Source of the DNA: Candidatus Thiodiazotropha endoloripes
GTDB lineage: Bacteria > Pseudomonadota > Gammaproteobacteria > Chromatiales > Chromatiaceae
Assembly (NCBI RefSeq): GCF_001708965.1
Contig: NZ_LVJW01000006.1
Location: forward strand, 1,054,001-1,118,000
Direction of reading: 5' to 3'
Length of the DNA stretch: 64,000 bases
Both the position numbers and the translations under genes were made by a program. A model generated the notes under the pieces. The model worked only from the letters and a program-made list of their open reading frames with translations, ran no database searches and had not been told where the DNA came from. Shown piece by piece: positions 47,216-54,913 of the stretch (position 1 is its first letter; each line of letters starts with the position of its first letter).

Positions 47216-47815
47216 TCAGCCCTTATTCATATGTTTACCGGCTTCCCAACCACCCTTGGTCAGGTGCACTTGTGCGGTCTCCATCGGCAACACCTCCAGG
47301 GGTGTGGCCAGACTGTCGTTCCAGCGATTGAAAAAGCCGAACAGGCCGATCACCGAGAGCATCTCCACCACCGCATCCTCACTCCAGTAGGTCCGCAGCA
47401 GCGCGAACAGCTCATCGGTCACATCATTCGGCTGGGAAGCGGCCGCCAGGGCGAAATCGAGGGCCACCCGTTCCGCTTCGGTGTAGTGAGGGCTGTCACG
47501 GTAGTTCCAGACATCCTCCAGTTTCTCCACCGGAATCCCGTGGCGCTTGGCGCTCACCGCGGTATGCGCCTTGCAGTACTGGCAACCCGCCGCACTGCTG
47601 GCCACATGGGCCACCAGCCGTTTGAAACCCAGATCCACCTCGCCGTCCGGGTCGTAGACTGCGGCACTGAACTGGATGAAGGCATCCACCAGCTTCGGCT
47701 TGCGCTGCATGGTGAGCAGGCTGTTGGGGACGAAACCCAGGGTCTGTTCGAAGAAGGCAAAACGCTCGGCCAGTGCTTCGTGTTGATCGATTGGCAAGGG
47801 AGTTAGGCGACTCAT
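47216..47815 (-). CDS. AhpD-like/carboxymuconolactone decarboxylase-family protein
   Basis: A 199-residue helical protein of the CMD/AhpD superfamily. The thiol site CQYCKAHT lies at about 79-86 with the proton-relay His, as in peroxidase-related family members. It may remove peroxides made by uncoupled oxygenase turnover or perform an unrecorded step. It is embedded between dmpE and dmpF with short spacers of 20 and 30 bases, so it is clearly part of the operon. This position is not in the classical Pseudomonas dmp order. Confidence 0.85.
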   Translation of the reverse strand: MSRLTPLPIDQHEALAERFAFFEQTLGFVPNSLLTMQRKPKLVDAFIQFSAAVYDPDGEVDLGFKRLVAHVASSAAGCQYCKAHTAVSAKRHGIPVEKLEDVWNYRDSPHYTEAERVALDFALAAASQPNDVTDELFALLRTYWSEDAVVEMLSVIGLFGFFNRWNDSLATPLEVLPMETAQVHLTKGGWEAGKHMNKG

Positions 47816-47835
47816 CTCGACACCTCGTTGTTGGC

Positions 47836-48624
47836 TCAGGTGAAACGGACCGAAGCGGAGCCGATACCACCAATCTCCACCCGCATGAAATCCCCCGCCA
47901 CCACCGGCTCCAGGGGTACCAGGGAACCCGACAGGATCACCTCGCCCGCTTTCAGGGGAATGCCGAAGCTGCCCAGGGTATTGGCCAGCCAGGCGACACA
48001 GTTCACCGGTGAACCCAGCGCTGCGGCGCCGGCACCGGTGGAGAGCAGTTCACCGTTCTTCTCCACCACCATCCCGGCAGTGGCCAGATCGACCTTGCGC
48101 GGATCCACCGCCTTGTCACCCAGCACGAACAGCCCGCAGGAGGCGTTATCCGCCACGGTATCCTGGATCTTGATCTTCCAGTCGCGGATACGGGAGTCGA
48201 CGATCTCAAAGCAGGGGATCACCGCCTCGGTGGCGCGCAATACATCCGCGTTGCTGACCCCGGGACCAATCAGATCCCGCTTCAACATAAAAGCGATCTC
48301 CCCTTCGGCCCTAGGCTGAATCAGCTGCTCGCTGATCGGCATCTCGTCGCCGTTGCCGAAGACCATGCGATCGGTGAGATAACCGAAATCGGGCTGGTGC
48401 ACATTGAGCATGTTCTGCACCGCCTGGGAGGTGACGCCAATCTTCTTGCCGATGATCGACTCGCCGTTCTCCACCCGCCGGTTCACCATTCGCAGGGAGA
48501 CGTGGTAGGCGTCCTCGATGGTGATCTGCGGCTCCCGTTCGGTCAGGGGGTCGATCATCTGTCGCTGACTGAGGGCTTGGTAAAGCTCGTCACCCAGTTC
48601 GTTGATGCGTTGTTCATTCAGCAT
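47836..48624 (-). CDS. dmpE: 2-oxopent-4-enoate hydratase
   Basis: A 262-residue vinylpyruvate hydratase adding water to give 4-hydroxy-2-oxovalerate. The match to DmpE/XylJ is nearly end to end: GKKIGVTSQAVQNML, VHQPDFGYLTDRMVF, QPRAEGEIAFMLK (metal Glu pair), KIQDTVADNASCGLFVLG, and the end VEIGGIGSASVRFT. It starts 10 bases after dmpC. Confidence 0.96.
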   Translation of the reverse strand: MLNEQRINELGDELYQALSQRQMIDPLTEREPQITIEDAYHVSLRMVNRRVENGESIIGKKIGVTSQAVQNMLNVHQPDFGYLTDRMVFGNGDEMPISEQLIQPRAEGEIAFMLKRDLIGPGVSNADVLRATEAVIPCFEIVDSRIRDWKIKIQDTVADNASCGLFVLGDKAVDPRKVDLATAGMVVEKNGELLSTGAGAAALGSPVNCVAWLANTLGSFGIPLKAGEVILSGSLVPLEPVVAGDFMRVEIGGIGSASVRFT

Positions 48625-48634
48625 CGGTTACTCC

Positions 48635-50095
48635 TCAAAGCTTGATACAGACGTTTTTCAGTTCGGTGTAGAACTCCAGGGAGTGGACCCCACCCTCGCG
48701 GCCGATGCCGGACTGTTTGGAACCACCGAAGGGGGTGCGCAGATCCCGCAGGAACCAGGAGTTGACCCAGGCGATCCCTGCGTCTACCTGTGCCGCCACC
48801 CGATGGGCGCGGGAGCTGTTCTCTGTCCAGATCGCAGTGGCCAGTCCGTAGTCGGTGTCGTTGGCCAGAGCGATCGCCTCATCCTCACTGTCGAAGGGGC
48901 GGATGTGGCAACAGGGGCCGAAGATCTCTTCCCGCACACAGTCCGCATCATCGGGCAGGTCGGTCCAGATGGTGGGCTGAACCCAGGCCCCACCGGCGAG
49001 GCCGTCGGGCATCTCTGGGGTGCTGCCGCCGGTGACCACGGTGGCCCCCTCCTCTTCCGCCTTACGGTAGTAGGAGAGCACCTTGCTGCGATGCTCTTCA
49101 CTGATCAGCGGACCCATGTCGGTCTCCGGGTCGTCCCACTGCCCCATCTTCAGGGCTTCGGCGCCGCGCTTCAGACGCTCGACGAAGGTGTCGTAGATCT
49201 CACGCTCCACATAGACCCGCTCGGTACCCAGGCAGACCTGGCCGCAGTTGGCGAAGGCGGAGCGCAGGGTACCCTCGACCGCCTTGTCCATATCGCAGTC
49301 GGCGAATACCAGGGCCGGGTTCTTGCCACCCAGTTCGAAAGAGATATCGGTAATGTCGTCCGCAGCGGCTTTCATGATCGCCGCACCGGTTCCGGTCTCG
49401 CCGGTAAAGGTGATGCCATCCACCCCTTTGTGGCGGGTCAGGAACTCACCCGCGGAGTTGGGGCCGAAGCCGTGCACCACGTTGTAGACCCCTTTGGGTA
49501 TACCCACCTCGTTCATCACCTCCCCAAGCAGGGTTGTGGTGAAGGGGGTCTCTTCCGAGGGCTTGACCACCACCGCGTTGCCACAGGCGAGTGCCGGTCC
49601 GACCTTCCAGGTCATCAACAGCAGCGGCAGATTCCAGGGGCTGATCACGGCGATCACACCCTTCGGTTTGCGCACGGAATAGTTGAGCGCACCCTGACCG
49701 TCCGGCGTGTCCAGCATGAAGCTCTCGGTGGGTACGTTCTTCACCACATCGGCAAAGATCTTGAAGTTGGCCGCGCCCCGGGGGATGTCGATATGGCAGG
49801 CCAGCTTCTGCGGCTTGCCGGTGTCGAGACACTCCGCTTCGAGAAACTCATCGAAGCGGGCGGTAATGCCATCCGCCAGTTTGTGCAGCAGGTTGGCCCG
49901 TTCCGCCAATGGCATGCGCCCCCAATCCCCCTGCATGGCTGCACGGGCTGCATTCACCGCAGCATCCACCTCCGGCGCTCCCGCCTCATGCACGATGCCG
50001 ATCTTCTCCCCGGTGGCCGGGTTGATGTTGTCGAACAGCTTGCCTGATGCAGAGCCGACAAATTCACCATTGATGAAGTGTTTGACCTCTTTCAT
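48635..50095 (-). CDS. dmpC: 2-hydroxymuconic semialdehyde dehydrogenase
   Basis: A 486-residue NAD-dependent aldehyde dehydrogenase of the DmpC/XylG group, oxidising the ring-cleavage product to 2-hydroxymuconate. Substrate/cofactor motifs: VISPWNLPLLLMTWK, GFGPNSAGEFLTRH, ISFELGGKNPALVF (catalytic Glu) and NCGQVCLGTERVYVE (catalytic Cys). GGKQSGIGREGG-type end (FGGSKQSGIGREGG). It provides the oxalocrotonate branch. The hydrolytic branch enzyme DmpD is not seen. Confidence 0.95.
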   Translation of the reverse strand: MKEVKHFINGEFVGSASGKLFDNINPATGEKIGIVHEAGAPEVDAAVNAARAAMQGDWGRMPLAERANLLHKLADGITARFDEFLEAECLDTGKPQKLACHIDIPRGAANFKIFADVVKNVPTESFMLDTPDGQGALNYSVRKPKGVIAVISPWNLPLLLMTWKVGPALACGNAVVVKPSEETPFTTTLLGEVMNEVGIPKGVYNVVHGFGPNSAGEFLTRHKGVDGITFTGETGTGAAIMKAAADDITDISFELGGKNPALVFADCDMDKAVEGTLRSAFANCGQVCLGTERVYVEREIYDTFVERLKRGAEALKMGQWDDPETDMGPLISEEHRSKVLSYYRKAEEEGATVVTGGSTPEMPDGLAGGAWVQPTIWTDLPDDADCVREEIFGPCCHIRPFDSEDEAIALANDTDYGLATAIWTENSSRAHRVAAQVDAGIAWVNSWFLRDLRTPFGGSKQSGIGREGGVHSLEFYTELKNVCIKL

Positions 50096-50262
50096 TTAAT
50101 TCACCGTCATTACGCCAATATCCTAAGTTTTCCCGTTGTTGCCTCGGGGGTTCGTTCGTTTCTCAGCAATCCGATTGCGATCAGTCCGGCTTAACAGCGC
50201 ACTTGATAAACAGCGCTTGCACGATACGGACTGGTTAACGCCGACAGTGGTCTCAACCATCG

Positions 50263-50460
50263 TCAGCTTTTCTTGTTAATTTCAAAGCGGTTATCACTAC
50301 CGCCTTCAAACTCGCTCCAGCTCTTCATGAAGTGGCGGGCGTTGTCCTGATGATCCGTCTCGATGAAACCATCGATACTCAACTGATCCCGACTGACACC
50401 CACCTCACCAAAGGTGATCTGGATAAATCGGACTGCCTGATCGCTCGTTGTCACTGCCAT
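50263..50460 (-). CDS. Small protein of unknown function in the meta operon (65 aa)
   Basis: I do not recognise this 65-residue acidic protein (MAVTTSDQAVRFIQITFGEV...). An AGGAGG six bases before ATG 50460 argues that it is translated. It has no N-terminal Pro after Met, so it is not a 4-oxalocrotonate tautomerase, which is the small enzyme one would expect in this operon. It sits 72 bases after dmpQ and 167 bases before dmpC. Confidence 0.7.
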   Translation of the reverse strand: MAVTTSDQAVRFIQITFGEVGVSRDQLSIDGFIETDHQDNARHFMKSWSEFEGGSDNRFEINKKS

Positions 50461-50532
50461 GAGATCCTCCTGCCGGGCCATTACCCGAATTCGTTGATGT
50501 TGTGCTTTATGTTTTGTTGTATTAACGGAACG

Positions 50533-50856
50533 CTATGCTGCGCTCTCGGATGTTGTCTGGTGCGCTTTGGGCGCCAGTCTCAAACGTAAATCGCTCTTTG
50601 GAATAACCCGGCAGGAGAGCACGATGCCCTGACCCTCTTCCGCCTCAGAGACATGGTTGCGGCTCATTTTTCGGGTTTCGTAATCCCCCTGGGTAATCTG
50701 CACTCGGCAGACACCACAACCGCCGCCTTTACAACCCACCGGGATGGAACCCAGCCCCTGGGCCTGCATGGCGTGTAGCAGACGCTGTTCCGCACCGCAA
50801 TGGAAACGGGCGTCCCTGTCTTCCACATAGATCTCGTAACGCAATGCCACGGTCAC
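50533..50856 (-). CDS. dmpQ: DmpQ/XylT-like [2Fe-2S] ferredoxin
   Basis: A 107-residue plant-type ferredoxin that in related pathways reduces the inactivated ferric iron of catechol 2,3-dioxygenase. The cluster ligands are in VGCKGGGCGVCRVQI and the later LSCRV. Its N-terminal half has FHCGAEQRLLHAMQAQG. It overlaps the dmpP end by 4 bases. Its client, dmpB, is 26 kb away in the window. Confidence 0.92.
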   Translation of the reverse strand: MTVALRYEIYVEDRDARFHCGAEQRLLHAMQAQGLGSIPVGCKGGGCGVCRVQITQGDYETRKMSRNHVSEAEEGQGIVLSCRVIPKSDLRLRLAPKAHQTTSESAA

Positions 50857-51911
50857 AGCCTCTTGAATACCGGGCTGCGTTTGCGGCTCTCTTCGTCCTT
50901 GGTGAGAAAGCTTTCGGTGAAAATGTCGTTCTCAAACAGACGCCCCTGCATCAGGGCGCGGATCGAGGCCTCGATCATCACAGGGGGACCACACAGATAG
51001 GCGGTGCTACCACTGAAGCTGTTATCAAAAATCCGCTGTGCCGCTTCGTGAACAAAACCGGTTTCACCCGACCAGTCATCGCCATCCTCCATCTGCGAGA
51101 GCACCGGCACGTAGCTGAAATTCGCATGCTGTTGCGCCAGGTCGCTGAACAGCTCGTCGTCATAGAGATCCTTCTTCGCCCGCACGCCGTGTAACAGGGT
51201 GATCGGTGCGCTGCAGCCCTCTTCAAGTAGATCGAGAATCATCGATTTCGGGCTGGAAAGACCGGTACCGCCGGCGATGAAGATCATTGGATCGGTACGC
51301 GATTTGCGCACGAAGAAGCGACCGTAAGGCCCGGCCACATTCAGCTTGTCACCGACTTTCAGCTGGTTGTGGATTACCGGGGTGGCCTCGCCATCGGGCA
51401 CCAATCGAATATGCAGTTCGATCAGATTGCCTTTGGAAGGCTTGTTCGCCAGAGAGAAGGCCCGCGGTACTTCCACACCGGGCACCGACAGATTGATGTA
51501 TTGACCCGCCTGGAAGTCGATACCCTCGCCATCCAGTTGCAGCCACACACCCTTCACATCGTGGGTCAGGTCTTCCAGCCGCACCACCTCGGCCTCAAAA
51601 TCCCGTACCGGAATCACCCGCGCATCCGGATCCTCATCGATGTCCGCCTCGATCACCGCATCCGACTGCAGCGTGGCACAGCAGGCCAGCACCTTGCCCT
51701 CATCCCGCTCCATATCCATCAAGGCGAAATTCGAGGCATCGCCGATCTCCACATCCCCATCGATCACCTCAACCTTGCAGGTACCGCACAGACCGTGACA
51801 GCAGGCATGAGGCATCCAGATACCGGCCCGCAGACAGGCATCAAGAATGTTCTGATCCTCTTCGACCTCCAGCTCATCGCCGGTGGGTTCAATGGTTAAT
51901 TGGTAGGACAT
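50853..51911 (-). CDS. dmpP: Phenol hydroxylase P5 reductase component
   Basis: A 352-residue NADH-dependent electron-transfer protein for phenol hydroxylase. An N-terminal [2Fe-2S] domain (ACCHGLCGTCKVEV, later CCATL), then FAD domain (PRAFSLANKPS, GPYGRFF) and NAD domain (FIAGGTGLSSPKSMI; CGPPVMIEASIRAL). It is the first gene of the leftward operon and is separated from dmpKLMNO by about 23 kb, unlike the contiguous dmpKLMNOP of Pseudomonas. The start MSYQLTIEPTG is canonical. Confidence 0.95.
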   Translation of the reverse strand: MSYQLTIEPTGDELEVEEDQNILDACLRAGIWMPHACCHGLCGTCKVEVIDGDVEIGDASNFALMDMERDEGKVLACCATLQSDAVIEADIDEDPDARVIPVRDFEAEVVRLEDLTHDVKGVWLQLDGEGIDFQAGQYINLSVPGVEVPRAFSLANKPSKGNLIELHIRLVPDGEATPVIHNQLKVGDKLNVAGPYGRFFVRKSRTDPMIFIAGGTGLSSPKSMILDLLEEGCSAPITLLHGVRAKKDLYDDELFSDLAQQHANFSYVPVLSQMEDGDDWSGETGFVHEAAQRIFDNSFSGSTAYLCGPPVMIEASIRALMQGRLFENDIFTESFLTKDEESRKRSPVFKRL

Positions 51912-51923
51912 GGTGATCGCTCC

Positions 51924-52022
51924 AAAATATCGATAAACACAAGAATAGCGATATTTTGTCGATATGCAAGATTATTATCGATATTTTTTGTAAATATATT
52001 TTTAGCGTCTAAAATATTGATA
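51924..52022. promoter_or_regulatory. Cluster of TATCGATA-type operators between dmpP and GntR genes
   Basis: Repeated near-palindromes with the core TATCGATA at 51928-51935 and 51976-51983, TAGCGATA at 51946-51953, GTCGATAT at about 51959 and TATTGATA at 52015-52022, in an AT-rich divergent promoter gap. The same core makes a perfect palindrome at 40822-40837. The divergent GntR-family protein is the obvious binder. Confidence 0.65.
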
Positions 52023-52103
52023 GAAGTCACTGTTGATCTTATAAATAGCGGGTAGGGTATAAGACCCGGCCAAAGAGTTAGCCCACAAGTGGAAAATGCA
52101 GGT

Positions 52104-52826
52104 ATGCCAAGAACTTACAATGATAAAAACTCACCGAGCGGTACCAGGACACTGACCGATCAGGCCTATCTGCAACTCAGATCCGATATCATTCACGGAG
52201 CGCTGCAACCGGAAGAGAAACTCCGTATTGAACATCTCAGAGAGGAGTATGGGGTCGGCGCAAGCCCATTGCGGGAAGCCCTGAGTCGCCTTACGGCAGA
52301 CGGTTTTGTCACCGCTGAAGGGCAGCGCGGCTTCCGGGTAGCCCCTATGTCAGAGGCGGATCTGGCGGACATCACCCGGATGCGAATCCTGCTTGAGAAA
52401 CAGGCCCTATCCCAGAGTATCGAACATGGTGACGATGCCTGGGAGTCGCAGATCGTGGCGACCTTCTATCAATTGGAGAAGGTTGAACAGTCCGAGAAGA
52501 GAGACAAGGCCGAGTGGGAGATCCGCAATCACGATTTTCATGAGGCGCTGATTGCGGCATGCACCTCGAAATGGCTACGCCGCTTCTATGGCATTCTCTA
52601 TGATCAGCACAAACGCTATCGAAACATCGCCTTGAACACCGAGATCCCACGAGATCTCCACCAGGAGCATGAAGAGTTACGCAACGCAGCCCTGGCGAGG
52701 GATAAAAAACGGGCCTGCGATGCGATTGAGCAGCACATCATGAGAACCGCTGAGATCACTCTGAAGGTGTTGAGAGAAGAGGAAGCGGATCGGGAAAACG
52801 AAGTCGACAGGGTTGCCGCAACCTAA
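52104..52826 (+). CDS. GntR/FCD-family transcription regulator
   Basis: A 240-residue regulator (245 if the GTG at 52089 is used; neither start has a strong ribosome site). N-terminal winged helix: LTDQAYLQLRSDIIHGALQPEEKLRIEHLREEYGVGASPLREALSRLTADGFV spans about 18-70. The C-terminal FCD domain has the metal-ligand residues in NHDFHEAL, HQEHEEL and EQHIMRTAE. It is divergent from dmpP and next to a cluster of palindromes. A GntR-type repressor, AphS, controls phenol genes in Comamonas, so a repressor role is plausible here. Confidence 0.88.
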   Translation: MPRTYNDKNSPSGTRTLTDQAYLQLRSDIIHGALQPEEKLRIEHLREEYGVGASPLREALSRLTADGFVTAEGQRGFRVAPMSEADLADITRMRILLEKQALSQSIEHGDDAWESQIVATFYQLEKVEQSEKRDKAEWEIRNHDFHEALIAACTSKWLRRFYGILYDQHKRYRNIALNTEIPRDLHQEHEELRNAALARDKKRACDAIEQHIMRTAEITLKVLREEEADRENEVDRVAAT

Positions 52827-52838
52827 CCGAAAACCCGA

Positions 52839-53489
52839 CTACTCAGTCTTAAACCCGATTGCATTGTGTGTGCCATCGCAGAACGGCTTGTTCTTGGAGG
52901 CACCACATCGACACAAGGCCAGCTTCTCTCCCTGCCAGGCACTCCGCCCACTGCTGGCTTTGACGGTGACACTGCCCGACAGCAGCAAGGGACCATCCTC
53001 CAGCGGCGTGATTTTCAGCTGCCCGCCTTTCTGCTTCAGGGGCTCACCGGTTTCGCCAACAGCCCCATAATCCTTGAAGCTGCCTTCATGGCTGTTGTCA
53101 CAATAGGGTTTGTTTTTCGAAAGGCCGCACCGACACAATGCCGCACGAAACCGAACGCCGGGCATATCCTCAGGCACCCCTTCGATGGCCAGATCACCCG
53201 TCACAAAATAGGGGCCCTGGTAACTGACCGTTACCGTGTTTTCCGCAGCGGCGGTTTCAGTCACCTGGTCCTGCTTGTTTCGGCAAACCAGGGAACCACT
53301 GGGACAGCGCGCTACGACCTCCTCCACCTCAGCCGGGGATGAAAGGTCTGGCTGACACCAGGGATCCCTTCCAGCAACGAAGAGCTCACCCTGGGAATAG
53401 CCACACTCACCAATGTGTATACAGAGACGTTCGTCCCAAGTGACATCGATCTCTGTACCTTTGTAGCGAAATACCTGTTTCTTGGCCAT
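52839..53489 (-). CDS. CDGSH iron-sulfur protein with N-terminal Fer4_19-like domain
   Basis: A 216-residue soluble protein. The N-terminal domain has Cys residues in ERLCIHIGECGYS and ARCPSGSL (divergent mono-cluster type). Two CDGSH-type domains follow, each with the three-Cys/one-His pattern: LCRCGLSKNKPYCDNSH and LCRCGASKNKPFCDGTH. It probably binds three iron-sulfur clusters; the role of such bacterial proteins is unknown. ATG 53489 is preferred to GTG 53495. Confidence 0.88.
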   Translation of the reverse strand: MAKKQVFRYKGTEIDVTWDERLCIHIGECGYSQGELFVAGRDPWCQPDLSSPAEVEEVVARCPSGSLVCRNKQDQVTETAAAENTVTVSYQGPYFVTGDLAIEGVPEDMPGVRFRAALCRCGLSKNKPYCDNSHEGSFKDYGAVGETGEPLKQKGGQLKITPLEDGPLLLSGSVTVKASSGRSAWQGEKLALCRCGASKNKPFCDGTHNAIGFKTE

Positions 53490-53731
53490 GTGCACTCACT
53501 ATCTGTCTGTATCTATTTAAAAGGCAACTTGTTGAGATAGAAGCCATACGCTCACCTGAGCCAGCGGTTTAGCAATCAGCCAGGTGAGAGTCGCTATTAT
53601 GACTATAGCCACAGATTGGCATTAATTACTGCCCTATTCATGAGTAAATAGCAGGTACAGAGTCTCTCTACACAGGCCAATCACTCAGAATAGAGCAGGA
53701 ATAGTGGACGCGGCAAAAGACCTGAAGTAAA

Positions 53732-54202
53732 TCAGGCAGTCTTTAAATACGCTTCGACGACTTTAATAAAGCCGTTGCAGGCCTCATAGCAATCCTTACA
53801 CTCCTGGTGTTTATCTATGTGTTCCTTGCAGGCTGCCGCACAATCCTTGCAGACAGCCAGGCAACCTTGTGCAATAAGATTCAAATTTTTTGAATCGGAC
53901 AAGGCCAGCGTTGCCATAGCCTCGCAGACTGGAACCATTTCGTTGACGTTCTTCGAACACGCCTTCATCGACGTATCACCATCGCCTAACAGTTCCAGGC
54001 AATGGTTTAAACAGGTCTTACCGGTTGCAATGCACTCCTCGGCTGCATCTACGATGTCTTTGTTTTTACCGTGATGATGATGGTGGTGTTGATGATGGTC
54101 TTTCATAGCAGAGGCAGTCGTTGGGATCGCAGCCATTGTCAAAGCTGCAGCAGTTCCAACCAGAAATTCACGGCGATCAGTCAGCGTGTCGTTACTTGAC
54201 AT
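53732..54202 (-). CDS. Tat-exported copper-storage-like four-helix protein (DUF326)
   Basis: A 156-residue protein with a Tat signal (DRREFLVGTAAALTMAA), then a His-rich linker with six consecutive His, then a Cys-rich four-helix bundle with 12 Cys, many in CxxC/CxxxC spacing along helices (ECIATGKTCLNHC; GCLAVCKDCAAAC; ECKDCYEAC). This fits the Csp1 copper-storage family, which loads many Cu(I) ions in its core. AGGAGG precedes the ATG. No copper pump or regulator is adjacent. Confidence 0.88.
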   Translation of the reverse strand: MSSNDTLTDRREFLVGTAAALTMAAIPTTASAMKDHHQHHHHHHGKNKDIVDAAEECIATGKTCLNHCLELLGDGDTSMKACSKNVNEMVPVCEAMATLALSDSKNLNLIAQGCLAVCKDCAAACKEHIDKHQECKDCYEACNGFIKVVEAYLKTA

Positions 54203-54529
54203 TATTATTATCCTCCTGGGATGCAGGTTTTACTGTTGGTATAAATTTACTGCTAGTCCAGTGAATTGTAGACGAGACGTTGGATTTAGAGAACCGTTCG
54301 ATTATGACCTAATTTTTTTTGAGATTTCTAATATCCTGGTCATTATGATCGTGTTAGTAGTCGACGAGTCCAATTACTGTAGAGAGATCTAATATAAGCA
54401 CTTATTAACAAGTGATTAGCAACTATCTGGTATTTTTAACGGTTGAACTGTGAGACAAACAAGCGAAGGGACCTTGCTACGATTCCTGGGGGTGGCTGTC
54501 GACTATTATCAGATACTTTGATCGATCCA
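54203..54529. other. Intergenic gap, nothing recognised
   Basis: About 330 AT-rich bases upstream of the copper-storage-like gene and downstream of the broken GGDEF fragment. The promoter of the former must lie here, but no clear sites are seen. Confidence 0.45.
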
Positions 54530-54790
54530 CTATCCTTCACAGGCAACTATCCTGTTACGACCGAGATTCTTGGCCTCATACAGACTCTTGTCGCAGACAT
54601 TCATCCACTGCTTCCAGTCTCTGACTGAACTTAAGCCAGCCACACCAATACTGACTGTTACAGTACGATCAGGTATTAAAGAAAGATCTTCGATACCCTT
54701 TCGAATTTCTTCTGCTATGTCGATGCTACTGGCTTCATCGGTATTGTAGAGCAGTATCAAAAACTCCTCACCACCGATTCTGAATATTTT
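54530..54790 (-). pseudogene. 3' fragment of a GGDEF (diguanylate cyclase) gene
   Basis: The minus-strand frame reads FRIGGEEFLILLYN, then a helix and TVTVSIGVAGLS, ending in SLYEAKNLGRNRIV, i.e. the C-terminal half of a GGEEF-type diguanylate cyclase domain. The frame is cut just upstream of the signature at about 54790, where short tandem repeats linked to the transposase begin. The N-terminal part of the gene is gone from this location. Confidence 0.85.
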
Positions 54791-54797
54791 TATCGCT

Positions 54798-54913
54798 GGT
54801 TATAGGGACAGACATCATTTAACAGGGGTTATAGCGCTGGTTATAGGGACAGACATAATTTAACAGGGGTTATAGTGGTTATAGGGACAGACATCATTTA
54901 ATAGGGGTTATAG
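54798..54913 (+). repeat. Three tandem 37-bp repeats
   Basis: Units at 54798-54834, 54839-54875 and 54877-54913 each begin GGTTATAGGGACAGACAT and end AGGGGTTATAG, nearly identical, with only 1-4 bases between them. A fourth unit is at 55576-55612, carried by the 699-bp duplication. Sequences of the GGGACAGACAT...ATTTAA kind often flank Y1/RAYT transposase genes. They are not CRISPR repeats, because no spacers separate them. Confidence 0.85.

Noticed and set aside
50096-50262. Possible separate promoter for dmpC
   Set aside because: A CAGTCCG/CGGACTG inverted repeat is present, but there is no recognisable promoter and gene order favours one long transcript.
50263-50460. Small gene as dmpI (4-oxalocrotonate tautomerase)
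   Set aside because: The size is right, but the second residue is Ala rather than the catalytic Pro and the sequence has no resemblance to tautomerases.
54798-54913. Possible CRISPR array from three near-identical short repeats
   Set aside because: The units are nearly contiguous (1-4 bases apart), without spacers or cas genes. They match the flanks of the transposase region instead.
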